64,000 nucleotides of DNA from Platerodrilus igneus (Eukaryota > Arthropoda > Insecta > Coleoptera > Lycidae), in contig JARFIW010001216.1 in NCBI GenBank assembly GCA_036346225.1, positions 532,501-596,500 on the forward strand, read 5' to 3'. The notes under the pieces are model-generated. The model did no database searches, was not told the origin of the DNA, and was given only the letters and a program-made list of their open reading frames with translations. Shown here piece by piece: positions 36,595-48,206 of this stretch. Both the position numbers and the translations under genes were made by a program. Every line of letters starts with the position of its first letter. The first letter of the stretch is position 1.

Positions 36595-39500
36595 GCATCG
36601 GCGGTTCCGTAACTTAGTTGGTATGTGTGCGACTACACGATCCAAGGTCGTAAGGTCGAATCCCGACACTGTCCGCTTGAAAAATGTTAATCGAACATTT
36701 TTCACGAAAAATATGCCCTTGTTCGGATGAGATAAAGTGTAGGTCCCGTGTGCGAGTGTTGTCACGTAAGCTAAGGATCCCTACCTTGCTTGGAACAGCA
36801 AAAGGATTCGGCAAAATTCAAAATTTTCTGACCAATGCAGTACCTTTTGGTAGAGCATTGGCAAATCAAATGTAGCGAAGCCCCGTCATTGGCGGTTGCG
36901 TGACTTAGTTGATAGCGTACGACTACAAAGCCCAAGATTTCGGGTTTGAATCCCAACACGGTCCGCTTGAAAAATATTAGGCGTGCATTTTTCACAAAAA
37001 TACGTCCTCGTTCGGATGAGAGGTAACATGGCGGTCCCGTGTTGTGTTGTCAGGCACGATAAAAATTCCTACCTTGCTTGGAATAGCAAGGGTTCGGCAA
37101 AATTCAAAATTTCCATGTAAAAACACTCGCTTCCTGGCCAAAGTAGTACCTTCGGATGGAGCATCGGCAAATCGAATATAGCATAACCATGAGATCGGCG
37201 TTGCCTGACTTAGTTGGTATGCGTGTGACTACTAAGCCCAAGGTCCTTGGTTCGAATCCCGACACGGTCCGCTTGAAAAATGTTACGCGAGGATTTTTCA
37301 CGAACGTACGCCCTCGTTCGGATGAGAGGTAAAATGAAGGTCCTGTGTGTGTGTGTGTGTGCGTGTGTGTGTGCGTGTGTGTGTGTTGTCACGCACGTTA
37401 AAGATCCCTATCTTACTTGGAATAGCAAGGGTTCATAAAATCCATAATTTTCAGGTAAAAAACACTCGATACTTGGCCAATGTAGTACCTTCTGGTGGAG
37501 CAATGCTATATCGAATGTAGTACAACCACGGCATCGGCGGTTCCGTAACTTAGTTGGTATGTGTGCGACTACACGACCCAAGGTCGTAAGGTCGAATCCG
37601 ACACTGTCCGCTTGAAAATGTTAATCGAACATTTTCACGAAAAATATGCCCTTGTTCGGATGAGATAAAGTGTAGGTCCCGTGTGCGAGTATTGTCACGT
37701 AAGCTAAGGATCCCTACCTTACTTGGAACAGCAAAAGGATTCGGCAAAATTCAAAATTTTCTGACCAATGCAGTACCTTTTGGTAGAGCATTGGCAAATC
37801 AAATGTAGCGAAGCCCCGTCATTGGCGGTTGCGTGACTTAGTTGATAGCGTACGACTACTAAGCCCAAGATTTCGGGTTTGAATCCCAACACGGTCCGCT
37901 TGAAAAATATTAGGCGTGCATTTTTCACAAAAATACGTCCTCGTTCGGATGAGAGGTAACATGGCGGTCCCGTGTTGTGTTGTCAGGCACGATAAAAATT
38001 CCTACCTTGCTTGGAATAGCAAGGGTTCGGCAAAATTCAAAATTTCCATGTAAAAACACTCGCTTCCTGGCCAAAGTAGTACCTTCGGATGGAGCATCGG
38101 CAAATCGAATATAGCATAACCATGAGATCGGCGTTGCCTGACTTAGTTGGTATGCGTGTGACTACTAAGCCCAAGGTCCTTGGTTCGAATCCCGACACGG
38201 TCCGCTTGAAAAATGTTACGCGAGGATTTTTCACAAACGTACGCCCTCGTTCGCATGAGAGGTAAAATGAAGGTCCTGTGTGTGTGTGTGTGCGTGTGTG
38301 TGCGTGTGTGGTGTGTGTGTGTTGTCACGCACGTTAAAGATCCCTATCTTACTTGGAATAGCAAGGGTTCATAAAATCCATAATTTTCAGGTAAAAAACA
38401 CTCGATACTTGGCCAATGTAGTACCTTCTGGTGGAGCAATGCTATATCGAATGTAGTACAACCACGGCATCGGCGGTTCCGTAACTTAGTTGGTATGTGT
38501 GCGACTACACGACCCAAGGTCGTAAGGTCGAATCCCGACACTGTCCGCTTGAAAAATGTTAGTCGAACATTTTTCACGAAAAATATGCCCTTGTTCGGAT
38601 GAGATAAAGTGTAGGTCCCGTGTGCGAGTATTGTCACGTAAGCTAAGGATCCCTACCTTACTTGGAACAGCAAAAGGATTCGGCAAAATTCAAAATTTTC
38701 TGACCAATGCAGTACCTTTTGGTAGAGCATTGGCAAATCAAATGTAGCGAAGCCCCGTCATTAACGGTTGCGTGACTTAGTTGATAGCGTACGACTACTA
38801 AGCCCAAGATTTCGGGTTTGAATCCCAACACGGTCCGCTTGAAAAATATTAGGCGTGCATTTTTCACAAAAATACGTCCTCGTTCGGATGAGAGGTAACA
38901 TGGCGGTCCCGTGTTGTGTTGTCAGGCACGATAAAAATTCCTACCTTGCTTGGAATAGCAAGGGTTCGGCAAAATTCAAAATTTCCATGTAAAAACACTC
39001 GCTTCCTGGCCAAAGTAGTACCTTCGGATGGAGCATCGGCAAATCGAATATAGCATAACCATGAGATCGGCGTTGCCTGACTTAGTTGGTATGCGTGTGA
39101 CTACTAAGCCCAAGGTCCTTGGTTCGAATCCCGACACGGTCCGCTTGAAAAATGTTACGCGAGGATTTTTCACAAACGTACGCCCTCGTTCGGATGAGAG
39201 GTAAAATGAAGGTCCTGTGTGTGTGTGTGTGTGTGGTGTGTGTGTGCGTGTGTGTGCGTGTGTGTGTGTTGTCACGCACGTTAAAGATCCCTATCTTACT
39301 TGGAATAGCAAGGGTTCATAAAATCCATAATTTTCAGGTAAAAAACACTCGATACTTGGCCAATGTAGTACCTTCTGGTGGAGCAATGCTATATCGAATG
39401 TAGTACAACCACGGCATCGGCGGTTCCGTAACTTAGTTGGTATGTGTGCGACTACACGATCCAAGGTCGTAAGGTCGAATCCCGACACTGTCCGCTTGAA

Positions 39501-41518
39501 AAATGTTAGTCGAACATTTTTCACGAAAAATATGCCCTTGTTCGGATGAGATAAAGTGTAGGTCCCGTGTGCGAGTATTGTCACGTAAGCTAAGGATCCC
39601 TACCTTACTTGGAACAGCAAAAGGATTCGGCAAAATTCAAAATTTTCTGACCAATGCAGTACCTTTTGGTAGAGCATTGGCAAATCAAATGTAGCGAAGC
39701 CCCGTCATTAACGGTTGCGTGACTTAGTTGATAGCGTACGACTACTAAGCCCAAGATTTCGGGTTTGAATCCCAACACGGTCCGCTTGAAAATATTAGGC
39801 GTGCATTTTTCACAAAAATACGTCCTCGTTCGGATGAGAGGTAACATGGCGGTCCCGTGTTGTGTTGTCAGGCACGATAAAAATTCCTACCTTGCTTGGA
39901 ATAGCAAGGGTTCGGCAAAATTCAAAATTTCCATGTAAAAACACTCGCTTCCTGGCCAAAGTAGTACCTTCGGATGGAGCATCGGCAAATCGAATATAGC
40001 ATAACCATGAGATCGGCGTTGCCTGACTTAGTTGGTATGCGTGTGACTACTAAGCCCAAGGTCCTTGGTTCGAATCCCGACACGGTCCGCTTGAAAAATG
40101 TTACGCGAGGATTTTTCACAAACGTACGCCCTCGTTCGGATGAGAGGTAAAATGAAGGTCCTGTGTGTGTGTGTGTGTGTGGTGTGTGTGTGTGGTGTGC
40201 GTGTGTTGTCACGCACGTTAAAGATCCCTATCTTACTTGGAAAGCAAGGGTTCATAAAATCCATAATTTTCAGGTAAAAACACTCGATACTTGGCCAATG
40301 TAGTACCTTCGGTGGAGCAATGCTATATCGAATGTAGTACAACCACGGCATGGCGGTTCCGTAACTTAGTTGATGTGGACTACAACCAAGGTCGAAGGTT
40401 CGAATCGACACTGTCCGCTTGAAAATGTTAGTCGAACATTTTCACGAAAAATATCCCTTGTTCGGATAGATAAAGTGTAGGTCCCGTGTGCGAGTATTGT
40501 CACGTAAGCTAAGGATCCCTACCTTACTTGGAACAGCAAAAGGATTCGGCAAAATTCAAAATTTTCTGACCAATGCAGTACCTTTTGGTAGAGCATTGGC
40601 AAATCAAATGTAGCGAAGCCCCGTCATTGGCGGTTGCGTGACTTAGTTGATAGCGTACGACTACTAAGCCCAAGATTTCGGGTTTGAATCCCAACACGGT
40701 CCGCTTGAAAAATATTAGGCGTGCATTTTTCACAAAAATACGTCCTCGTTCGGATGAGAGGTAACATGGCGGTCCCGTGTTGTGTTGTCAGGCACGATAA
40801 AAATTCCTACCTTGCTTGGAATAGCAAGGGTTCGGCAAAATTCAAAATTTCCATGTAAAAACACTCGCTTCCTGGCCAAAGTAGTACCTTCGGATGGAGC
40901 ATCGGCAAATCGAATATAGCATAACCATGAGATCGGCGTTGCCTGACTTAGTTGGTATGCGTGTGACTACTAAGCCCAAGGTCCTTGGTTCGAATCCCGA
41001 CACGGTCCGCTTGAAAAATGTTACGCGAGGATTTTTCACAAACGTACGCCCTCGTTCGGATGAGAGGTAAAATGAAGGTCCTGTGTGTGTGTGTGTGTGC
41101 GTGTGTGTGTGTGTGTGTGCGTGTGTTGTCACGCACGTTAAAGATCCCTATCTTACTTGGAACAGCAAGGGTTCATAAAATCCATAATTTTCAGGTAAAA
41201 AACACTCGATACTTGGCCAATGTAGTACCTTCGGGTGGAGCAATGCTATATCGAATGTAGTACAACCACGGCATTGGCGGTTGCGTGACTTAGTTGACAT
41301 GCGTGGACTACTAAGTCCAAGATCACGGTTTTGAATTCGAACACGGTCCGCTTGAAAAATGTTAGACAAGCATTTTTCACAAAAATACGTCGTCGTTCGG
41401 ATGAGAGGTAAAATGGATGTCCAGTGTGTGTGTTGTCAGGCACGTTAAAGATCCGTACCGTGCTTGGAATAACAAGGGTTCGCAAAATTTAAAATTTTTA
41501 GGTAAAAAAATACTTGCT
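36595..41518 (+). repeat. tandem array of SINE trimers (~935-bp higher-order units)
   Basis: Five near-identical units start at 36595, 37531, 38467, 39414 and 40348 (periods 936, 936, 947, 934, 923), followed by one extra monomer from 41271. Each unit is three plus-strand SINE monomers. The first has head TTAGTTGGTATGTGTGCGAC; the second TTAGTTGATAGCGTACGACT; the third TTAGTTGGTATGCGTGTGAC and an internal (TG)n run of varying length. Units are far more alike to each other than the three monomers are, so the trimer was amplified as a block, as in a satellite. All long minus-strand frames here are repeat translations. Confidence 0.95.
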
Positions 41519-42161
41519 GTAAATGGACCCGATATTTAGTAATAACTGAACTCACAAATGTCGAGAACATCTTGGTCTCTATAGATATATCCATTGAAGT
41601 TTGTTTTTAGTTTTGAATCGAGAAATAAGGCACCAAGTGGATCTATTTTCAAGACCTTTCTGATGAACTGTAGAGATTTGAATGTCCCTGGCTTATTATT
41701 TTCTGTTGGAAATTTAACCAGTAGCCAGTTATCCACACTTATATCTTTCTCCCAATTTTGTGAAAACAAAATCATGCTGATGACTTACTCTAAGACTTGT
41801 TCATTGCTGATTTATAGTTTGCTAAAAACATGGTATTATCTGAACCACTGTCACTGAGTTCTGCCAAGTCATCTTTAGGTATAACATTTTCAGACACATC
41901 AGATCCATGCATGACATTATCTTCAGGCACATTGTTTTCAGGTGTCTCACTTTCATTTACATTAGTGTTCTCATTGCTATCAAAAGTTGTTTGCGTTTTT
42001 TCAGAACTTCATCATACCTCATGGTTTTCAGCAAATTGACAAAACTACCATCTGAAGCTACACCATGATTTTTATTGATTTTATCTTCTGGGCCTCGGCG
42101 CAATGATTCCAAAACCTTTTCACGGTTCAAAAGGATCATGCCAGTTTTTAAATCCTTACTT

Positions 42162-42693
42162 TGATACACTCCCGCGTTTCATAATATTGCGCAATCGTTT
42201 AATATGACATGACTACGCGGCAAATTGTATCAAATACCAAACACGTTTAAAAGTGATACAATTCTTAACTTGCAATATAACTAAAGCAATGTACTCACTT
42301 AAATTTCTTTTACATCTAAGGGCCCTCGTTGTTGTTGTTTCAGGGTGGGTCGGCTACACCATTGTCCAAATTTAGTCGACCATCCTCTTTGTTTGTAGGG
42401 AAGCGGCACGGATAACCAGGTAGAGGTACGATAAGGCAAGAGATAAGGAACCTACCACCTGAAAAGAGAAAAGACAGACACGCAACACAAGGTAGCTGTT
42501 TTCGGCTTCAGGCCTCGTCGTATAATCCTGTCGTGTCATTCTGCGCACTTGCGCCATTCACTCCGCGCCTGCGCATTCTTTTGCGCAAACGCAACTGTCC
42601 AGAATGACGGAAATTAACAAGTTTATTTGAAAATATTCGCGGGAGTTTACTCACATATTTAACAATGTAAATTTCCAAATTTGGAATGTAACA
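42162..42693 (-). mobile_element. solo LTR (copy C), 532 bp
   Basis: Minus strand, starting TGTTACATTCCAAATTTGG and ending GTGTATCA, with 4-bp duplications (ACTT on plus) at 42158-42161 and 42694-42697. The right arm lacks it near 54560. Contains GCGCAAAAGAATGCGCAGGC, shared with 53246-53911, and a GTGAGTAC site shared with the other two copies. No coding content. Confidence 0.85.
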
Positions 42694-42940
42694 ACTTTAT
42701 GTTAGTTAACCTGTTTGAATCTATTTCCTCGGTTAAGAGTTTCTTCAAATAACTCTAGCTTGTGATTAAGTTGGAAAACCAACAAAAAAATACATTCTGA
42801 AACTTCTCAGATTCATAATTATAAAGTTTCTGCAATAGTCGTGAGAAAGCATTTTTTGGAATTGTTGCTGAAATTCTTTCAAGCCACATTTTCCATAATG
42901 ATAAAAGTTTTCTCTATGCGACCGTGAGAGGTCCTGGGGT

Positions 42941-43884
42941 TCGGCGGATCGGATAGGTTTGCGTATGACTACTGGTTATGTTACGTGCCGAAATCGGCCG
43001 TAAACATTTTTATAAGTTTTAATTTCTAAGGATTTCGCGCCAATGAATTTAAAAAGACTTGTGCGCGTATTTCCGTCACTTCAAATAGTGCGTTGCGCGA
43101 GATTTGCGCCGACGCGGTGGGCCAAGAAGGAAGTGGTGGATTTCCGATATACGGGTTAGAACTAGCCTCCGAGATGTGAACAGGTGTAGTGGTCTTTTAT
43201 CGTATCGTATCGTGTCTTTTTCTGATATGTAGATTTCCTGTGATTCCAAATTTATCGTGCCTTAGCTTGTCTTCCTTACCTTATTTTTGTATTTACATAT
43301 AGAGAGAAGACAAATCGAATTTGGATTCAACCGGGCTCAAGAATTCCCACGCCCGAGAAAGATTAGCGAAGCAGCCGATGCCCGAGAAAGATTAGCGAAG
43401 CAGCCGACGCCCGAAAGACTAGCGAAGCCGCCGCCATCATGGAGTAATTGTGAAGGAAGCCCTACATGTTCACGTGAGTACCCCGTTGGGGTTTTCTTTA
43501 AAATTTGTATTTCTTTAAACTTTGTAATTGTGTTGCAATAATTTGCATATTGTGTGACGTCATCTATAATTTGCGCGTCATTTTCACATTATCTAATATT
43601 GTTAGCAACTGACATAGTGGCTGGCGTACCTCGCCGGCGGGGCTATAATAATTATAAGGTCTCAGATTCAATTACCGACACGGACCGTTTAAAAAAATAC
43701 GCCCTCGTTCTGATAAGAAGTACAATGTAGGTCTCGCGAGCATGTGTGTTCTCCACACGTAAAAATCGTTGCCTTGCTTGGAATAGCAAAGGTTCAGCAA
43801 AATTCAAAATTTTCTAGGTAGAAAACACTCTTTTAGTCGAGTGTAGCACTTTCGGGTAGAGCATTAAAAATCATATGTAGGTCC
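42941..43884 (+). repeat. SINE interrupted by a solo LTR
   Basis: Plus-strand SINE: head at 42941-42978, remainder at about 43651-43884 with GACACGGACCGTTT and the TTGCTTGGAATAGCAAAGGT block. The LTR at 42979-43650 splits its tRNA-like head. The same SINE occupies the matching place in the right arm (53969-54303), so it predates the duplication. Confidence 0.82.
42979..43650 (+). mobile_element. solo LTR (copy A), 672 bp
   Basis: Starts TGTTACGTGCCGAAATCGGC and ends TATAATA; flanks GTTA (42975-42978) and ATTA (43651-43654) fit a 4-bp duplication with one mutation. Contains a small 26-30-bp tandem repeat built on GAGAAAGATTAGCGAAGCAG (about 43356-43430) and GTGAGTAC near 43474. An 84-codon frame at 43287-43541 is a translation of that repeat. 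Confidence 0.8.
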
Positions 43885-45051
43885 TTGAGAAGTGTAAAGA
43901 AGTTAACATCAAGGCTCTGCGTTAAATACGAGTTTGTTGAAAAATTCTGTATTATTGTTTTGGCACAGTTTGATTGAATCAACAGACTGGTATTTTCTTA
44001 TTATTAAATCTTTTTAAATAAAGTACAGCTATTGTAGCCATCCAATCATGAAACGATGTGCCATCAAACCAATCCAGATGCGCTTCTGTTATACCTTATT
44101 CCTTTTGGCCTACCCTTCTGTCCATGATGAATATAAATTCAATAATTTATATACCACACAGCATGAAAAAAGGGTTACTTCACCCGAGGCAGCAAACATT
44201 ATCGACGTCGATGATTTTATAGAGTTCATCACTCGTTACGGATATTTATTCCGTGGTTGTGTGATAATAGTTTTTTGTCTGGATCATCGCTCAAATTTGT
44301 TTCGTCAAAATTCACAATGTTTGATAGTAGCACGTTTTCAAGTGATTTTTTCAGGTGCTCAAAATATGAATTGATATCTTAAGGAGAAATGTACGCTCGC
44401 GATCGTTTTATATTTTGACATGTTGGAAGTGCTCTGATACCCTTATGCTTTTTTACAAAACCTACTGCAAAATCCTGATCTGGCATATTATCCCTAAATT
44501 TTGTAACTATTCTTTCTATTCTATCCAAAGATTCTTTAACAATAACTCATGAGTTATAATTATCAATGGATATCCTCACTTAGTACATGTCAAAATCCTA
44601 TCTACTAAGAGATTTCATATTTTTTCCAGAGAACCGGTTGTCCTTCTAGAGTTTTCATGTTGTTTTCCTTCATACACCTGTCAATTATAGTAGAATGAAT
44701 GTCAAACTTTCGTCGAGCCTTCCTTAAAGTAGGTCCACTTTTAACGCATTAACTGTTTGCTGTAGAACATCTTTGTCCGATGTCTGTAGCACTTTCCACG
44801 TGGATCCGGTTTGTAATTTCCGGGCACGCTCTGTACCTACCCGCCACAATAAAATTTTAAACACGTAAACCAAGATGTTGTATATAGAACAATTACAAAT
44901 GTAATTCAAAGCAGTTACATAAGATACGTCACCAAACTCGCACGTAAGTATAAAAATTGTCTTCAAAAGTTTTTCTCAGCCCTATAAAGCTTTACGGGAA
45001 AAGTTAAATGTATATCCAAAATTACAACAGATCTCACTTTTAGGTTATAAT

Positions 45052-46456
45052 AACACCTTTAGTAGAATCTCTTGGAAACTATTCAAAGTAACATTGACAT
45101 AACCCCTACATTTGATTTTCCAATGCTCCACCCGAAGATACTACATTGGACAGGAAGCGATTTTTAAAATAGAAATTTTAACATCCTGTATTCAGCAGCA
45201 TCTTAACGCGCATGACAATACTCCTACACGGGATCTCAGTTAACCTCTCATCCCAACAAGGGCACAACTTTGCGAACAATGCTTGTGAAGAATACACCCT
45301 CGTTCAGATGAGAAGTAAAATGGAGGTCCCGTGATGTCACGCACGTTAAAGATCCCTACCTTGTTTGGAACAAGCAAGGGTTCGGCCATAATTCAAAATT
45401 TAGCAGGAAACAAAATTTCGCTTCCTGGTCAATGTAGTACCTTCGGTGAGCACTGAATCAAATGTGGCATAGCCACGGTATTGGCAGTTGCGTGACTTAG
45501 TTGGTATGCGTGTGACTACTAAGCCCAAGGTCCCGGGTTTGAATCCCAATATAGCCTCGCTTGAAAAAGCGAACATTTCACAAAACTACGTCCTCGTTCG
45601 AATGAGAGGTAAAATAGTGGTCCCGCGTGTGTTGCTTGAATAGCGAGACTTTGCAAAATTTAAATCCAGTAAAAACATTCGCTTTCTGGACAATGTAGTA
45701 CCTTCGGGTAGGAGAATGGGCAAATCAAATGTAGCGTAACCACGTGATCGGTTGCGTGACTTAGTTGCATGCGTTTGACTGCAAGCGTAAGTCCCAAGTT
45801 CGAATCCGACACGGTTCGTTTGAAGCGAACATTTTCAAAGATTACGCCCTTGCAACAGCAAGGATTCGGCAAAATTCAAAATTTCAGGTAAACACTCGCT
45901 TCCTGCTCCAATGTAGTACTTTCAGATGGAGCACTTTGCATAACGAATGTAAGCATAGTTACGGGATTGCGTGCGGATGACGTGACTACTAAATCCCCAG
46001 GTCCTGGGTTCGAATCCAGACTCAGTAACCTTGAAAATGTTAGGCAATCATTGTTCACAAAGTTGTACTCTTGTTGGGATGAGAGGTTAAATGTAGATCC
46101 CGTGTGGAAGTATTGTCATGCACGTTAAAGATCCCTACCTTGCTTTGGAATAGCAAATCAGATTGGCGTAATCTACACCCTGCCAGCCCCTGTATTAAGG
46201 TGGGCCATTGCAAGAAGGCCCAAACGATAAAATCAACTTATCTTCAACGTATTTGGCAGGTAAGAAACGGTCAAGAAAATGATTGCAGATAATTCAGATA
46301 ACCGCAGGTGTAACGAACGTTTGTCTTGATGTTACTACTAGAACTGCTGAACATACCAAGAAATAATGAATTAAGATAAATACTGAACACCACCTTTGCA
46401 ACTGCATCCTTTCTTCTTTCTATCCGTTCTGTCCTATTTTGTAAGGGTTATAAACA
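45052..46456 (+). repeat. segmental duplication, degraded copy
   Basis: Matches 47264-48504 from AGGTTATAATAACACC to GTCCTATTTTGTAAGGGTT but with many 1-10 base indels. It holds an inverted then several direct SINE monomers and, from about 46155, the left end of the same hAT element found at 48207 (GGCGTAA...CTACACCCTGCCAGCCCC). The indels break nearly every monomer. Confidence 0.85.
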
Positions 46457-47263
46457 TGAAAAGCAAATTTAACTTAACAGAAATTCTTGTATTCTTAATT
46501 ATTGATAATGTAATCGACCTAAGCAGATCTGAATGGGTTAGAAAATATTAGTGTAACAAGTTACACTTTGTTGTGATATATTTGATCAAGAATCAGGTTG
46601 ATAAACCTTACCTTAAATTTACAAACTACTTCAAGTAATTATTTAATTTTGTTGCATTAAATTTTATTTAAAGAAAAGGAATTCTTTCTAGTAAATTTTT
46701 AACCCAAGCTTAAAGTTTTTTATTTTGATCAAGTGTGATCAAACCTAAAACCGAAAAGCAATAAGAGTTGAATTTTGATGCCACCCTTATGTAGAAAATA
46801 TTCTTTTACATTTTTTAGGCATGTTTGAGGGACACAAACAGTGTTCCCATTTTCTTTGTTGACTTAATTATTATTCTTTCTTACAGGAACAGCGTCTTAT
46901 TCTGTTAAGACAGGTTTTTGTCACCGAAGGCGATTTTTTTTTCTTTGGGTCTCCACGTCCGCCCTTAGAAGTATGCCATGCTATTAACATGAATCAATCC
47001 GGACTTGGTGGCGCCTATTTGTTTTAGTTTGAGTATGATCCCCCAACAGATTTCGACTTACCCCCCCATTGCTCATAGCTCTACCCAAGGAATAGACCCC
47101 TAGTTACGTCGGAAGACTTTGTTTTGCTGACCCCCAACTTCTAGAGTCAGATATAGGTATTAAGAAGAGAACGCTAGTTAAGACCAAATAAGGAAAAATG
47201 TAACACTGACACCCAATGTGGGGCTGGTGTTTTAGTAGTTCAAAAAATAAATTTGCAGCAAGG
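46457..47263. other. spacer with possible LTR end
   Basis: No coding similarity. The right part is unusually C-rich for this window (CCCCCCATTGCTC near 47065) and ends with AATGTAACACTGACACCC, which could be an LTR end followed by a primer site. The left part may include degraded hAT interior. Confidence 0.35.
47207..47224 (+). other. tRNA-Lys-type primer-binding-site-like sequence
   Basis: TGACACCCAATGTGGGGC matches the classical tRNA-Lys(1,2) primer site TGGCGCCCAACGTGGGGC at 15 of 18 positions, with all differences being transitions. It follows GTAACAC. No second LTR was located. Confidence 0.4.
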
Positions 47264-48206
47264 TTATAATAACACCTTTAGTAGAATCTCTTGGAAACTA
47301 TTCAAAGTAACATTGACATAACCCCTACATTTGATTTTCCAATGCTCCACCCGAAGATACTACATTGGACAGGAAGCGATTTTTTTAAATAGAAATTTTA
47401 AATCCTTGCTATTCCAAGCAAGGTAGGCATCTATAACGCGCATGACAATACTCCTACACGGGATCTACAGTTAACCTCTCATCCCAACAAGGGCACAACT
47501 TTGCGAACAATGCTTGTGAAAAATACACCCTCGTTCAGATTAGAGGTAAAATGGAGGCACGTTGTGTGTGTTGTCACGCACGTTAAAGATCCCTACCTTG
47601 TTTGGAACAGCAAGGGTTCGGCAAAATTGAAAATTTACAGGTAACAAAATTTCGCTTCCTGGTCAATGTAGTACCTTCGGGTGGAGCACTGGCAAATCAA
47701 ATGTGGCATAGCCACGGTATTGGCAGTTGCGTGACTTAGTTGGTATGCGTGTGACTACTAAGCCCAAGGTCCCGGCTTTGAATCCCAATATAGACCGCTT
47801 GAAAAATGTTAAGCGAATATTTTTCACAAAAATATGTCCTCGTTCGAATGAGAGGTAAAATAGTGGTCCCGTGTGTGTGTTTCTTGAAATAGCGAGGCTT
47901 CGCAAAATTTAAAATTTCCAAGTAAATAAACATTCGCTTTCCTCCTGCCCAATGTAGTACTTTCGAGTGGAGCATTTGCATAACGAATGTAGCATAGTTA
48001 CGGGATTGGCGGTTGCGTGACTTGGTATACGTGTGACTACTAAACCCCAGGTCCTGGGTTCGAATCCAGACTCAGTAACCTTGAAAAATGTTAGGCAATC
48101 ATTGTTCACAAAGTTGTACTCTTGTTGGGATGAGAGGTTAAATGTAGATCCCGTGTGGAAGTATTGTCATGCACGTTAAAGATCCCTACCTTGCTTGGAA
48201 TAGCAA
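47264..48206 (+). repeat. segmental duplication, cleaner copy, with SINE cluster
   Basis: Begins with 60 bp shared with the arms of the inverted duplication, then a minus SINE fragment (about 47325-47510) fused to plus-strand monomers (about 47510-47705, 47712-47965 and 47990-48206). The last monomer is broken at 48206 by the hAT insertion and resumes at 51992. Confidence 0.85.

Larger units (their letters stand above)
41536..44966 (-). pseudogene. jerky/Tigger-like transposase remnant (left copy)
   Basis: Recognisable pieces on the minus strand: an N-terminal piece ending DKDVLQQTVNALK (44724-44790), an FVKKHKGIRALPTCQN block near 44420, the catalytic VNFDETNLSDDP (44281-44315), then a decayed block corresponding to SSWTEG. 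After the SINE and LTR insertions come SFVNLLKTMRYDEVLKKRKQ (about 41985-42050), an acidic stretch, and the C-terminal VDNWLLVKFPTENN with DVLDICEFSYYQ. The NFDETN and SWTEGG blocks are typical of insect DDE_1 transposases related to Tigger and jerky. Multiple stops; dead. Confidence 0.72.
41536..45105 (-). mobile_element. jerky/Tigger-like element, left arm of inverted duplication
   Basis: Minus-strand copy whose inverted partner is 52078-55265. Landmarks in minus order: N-terminal region near 44966, catalytic block at 44281-44315, SINE insertion, C-terminal region ending at 41536 next to the SINE array. Shared flanks include CTATTCAAAGTAACATTGAC near 45080. It carries two solo LTRs absent from the partner. 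Terminal repeats of the original transposon were not found. Confidence 0.8.

Noticed and set aside
36577..41485. Many repeated minus-strand ORFs with Thr-His or Arg-rich ends
   Set aside because: They are translations of SINE monomers and (TG)n runs; identical frames recur because the DNA is tandem repeated.
36595..41518. CRISPR-like array
   Set aside because: Units are ~935 bp and contiguous, with no short repeat-spacer pattern, and the genome is eukaryotic.
44048..44374. Plus-strand 108-codon ORF with a counterpart at 52942-53124 (minus)
   Set aside because: Both are antisense shadows of the transposase catalytic region, which reads on the opposite strand in each arm.
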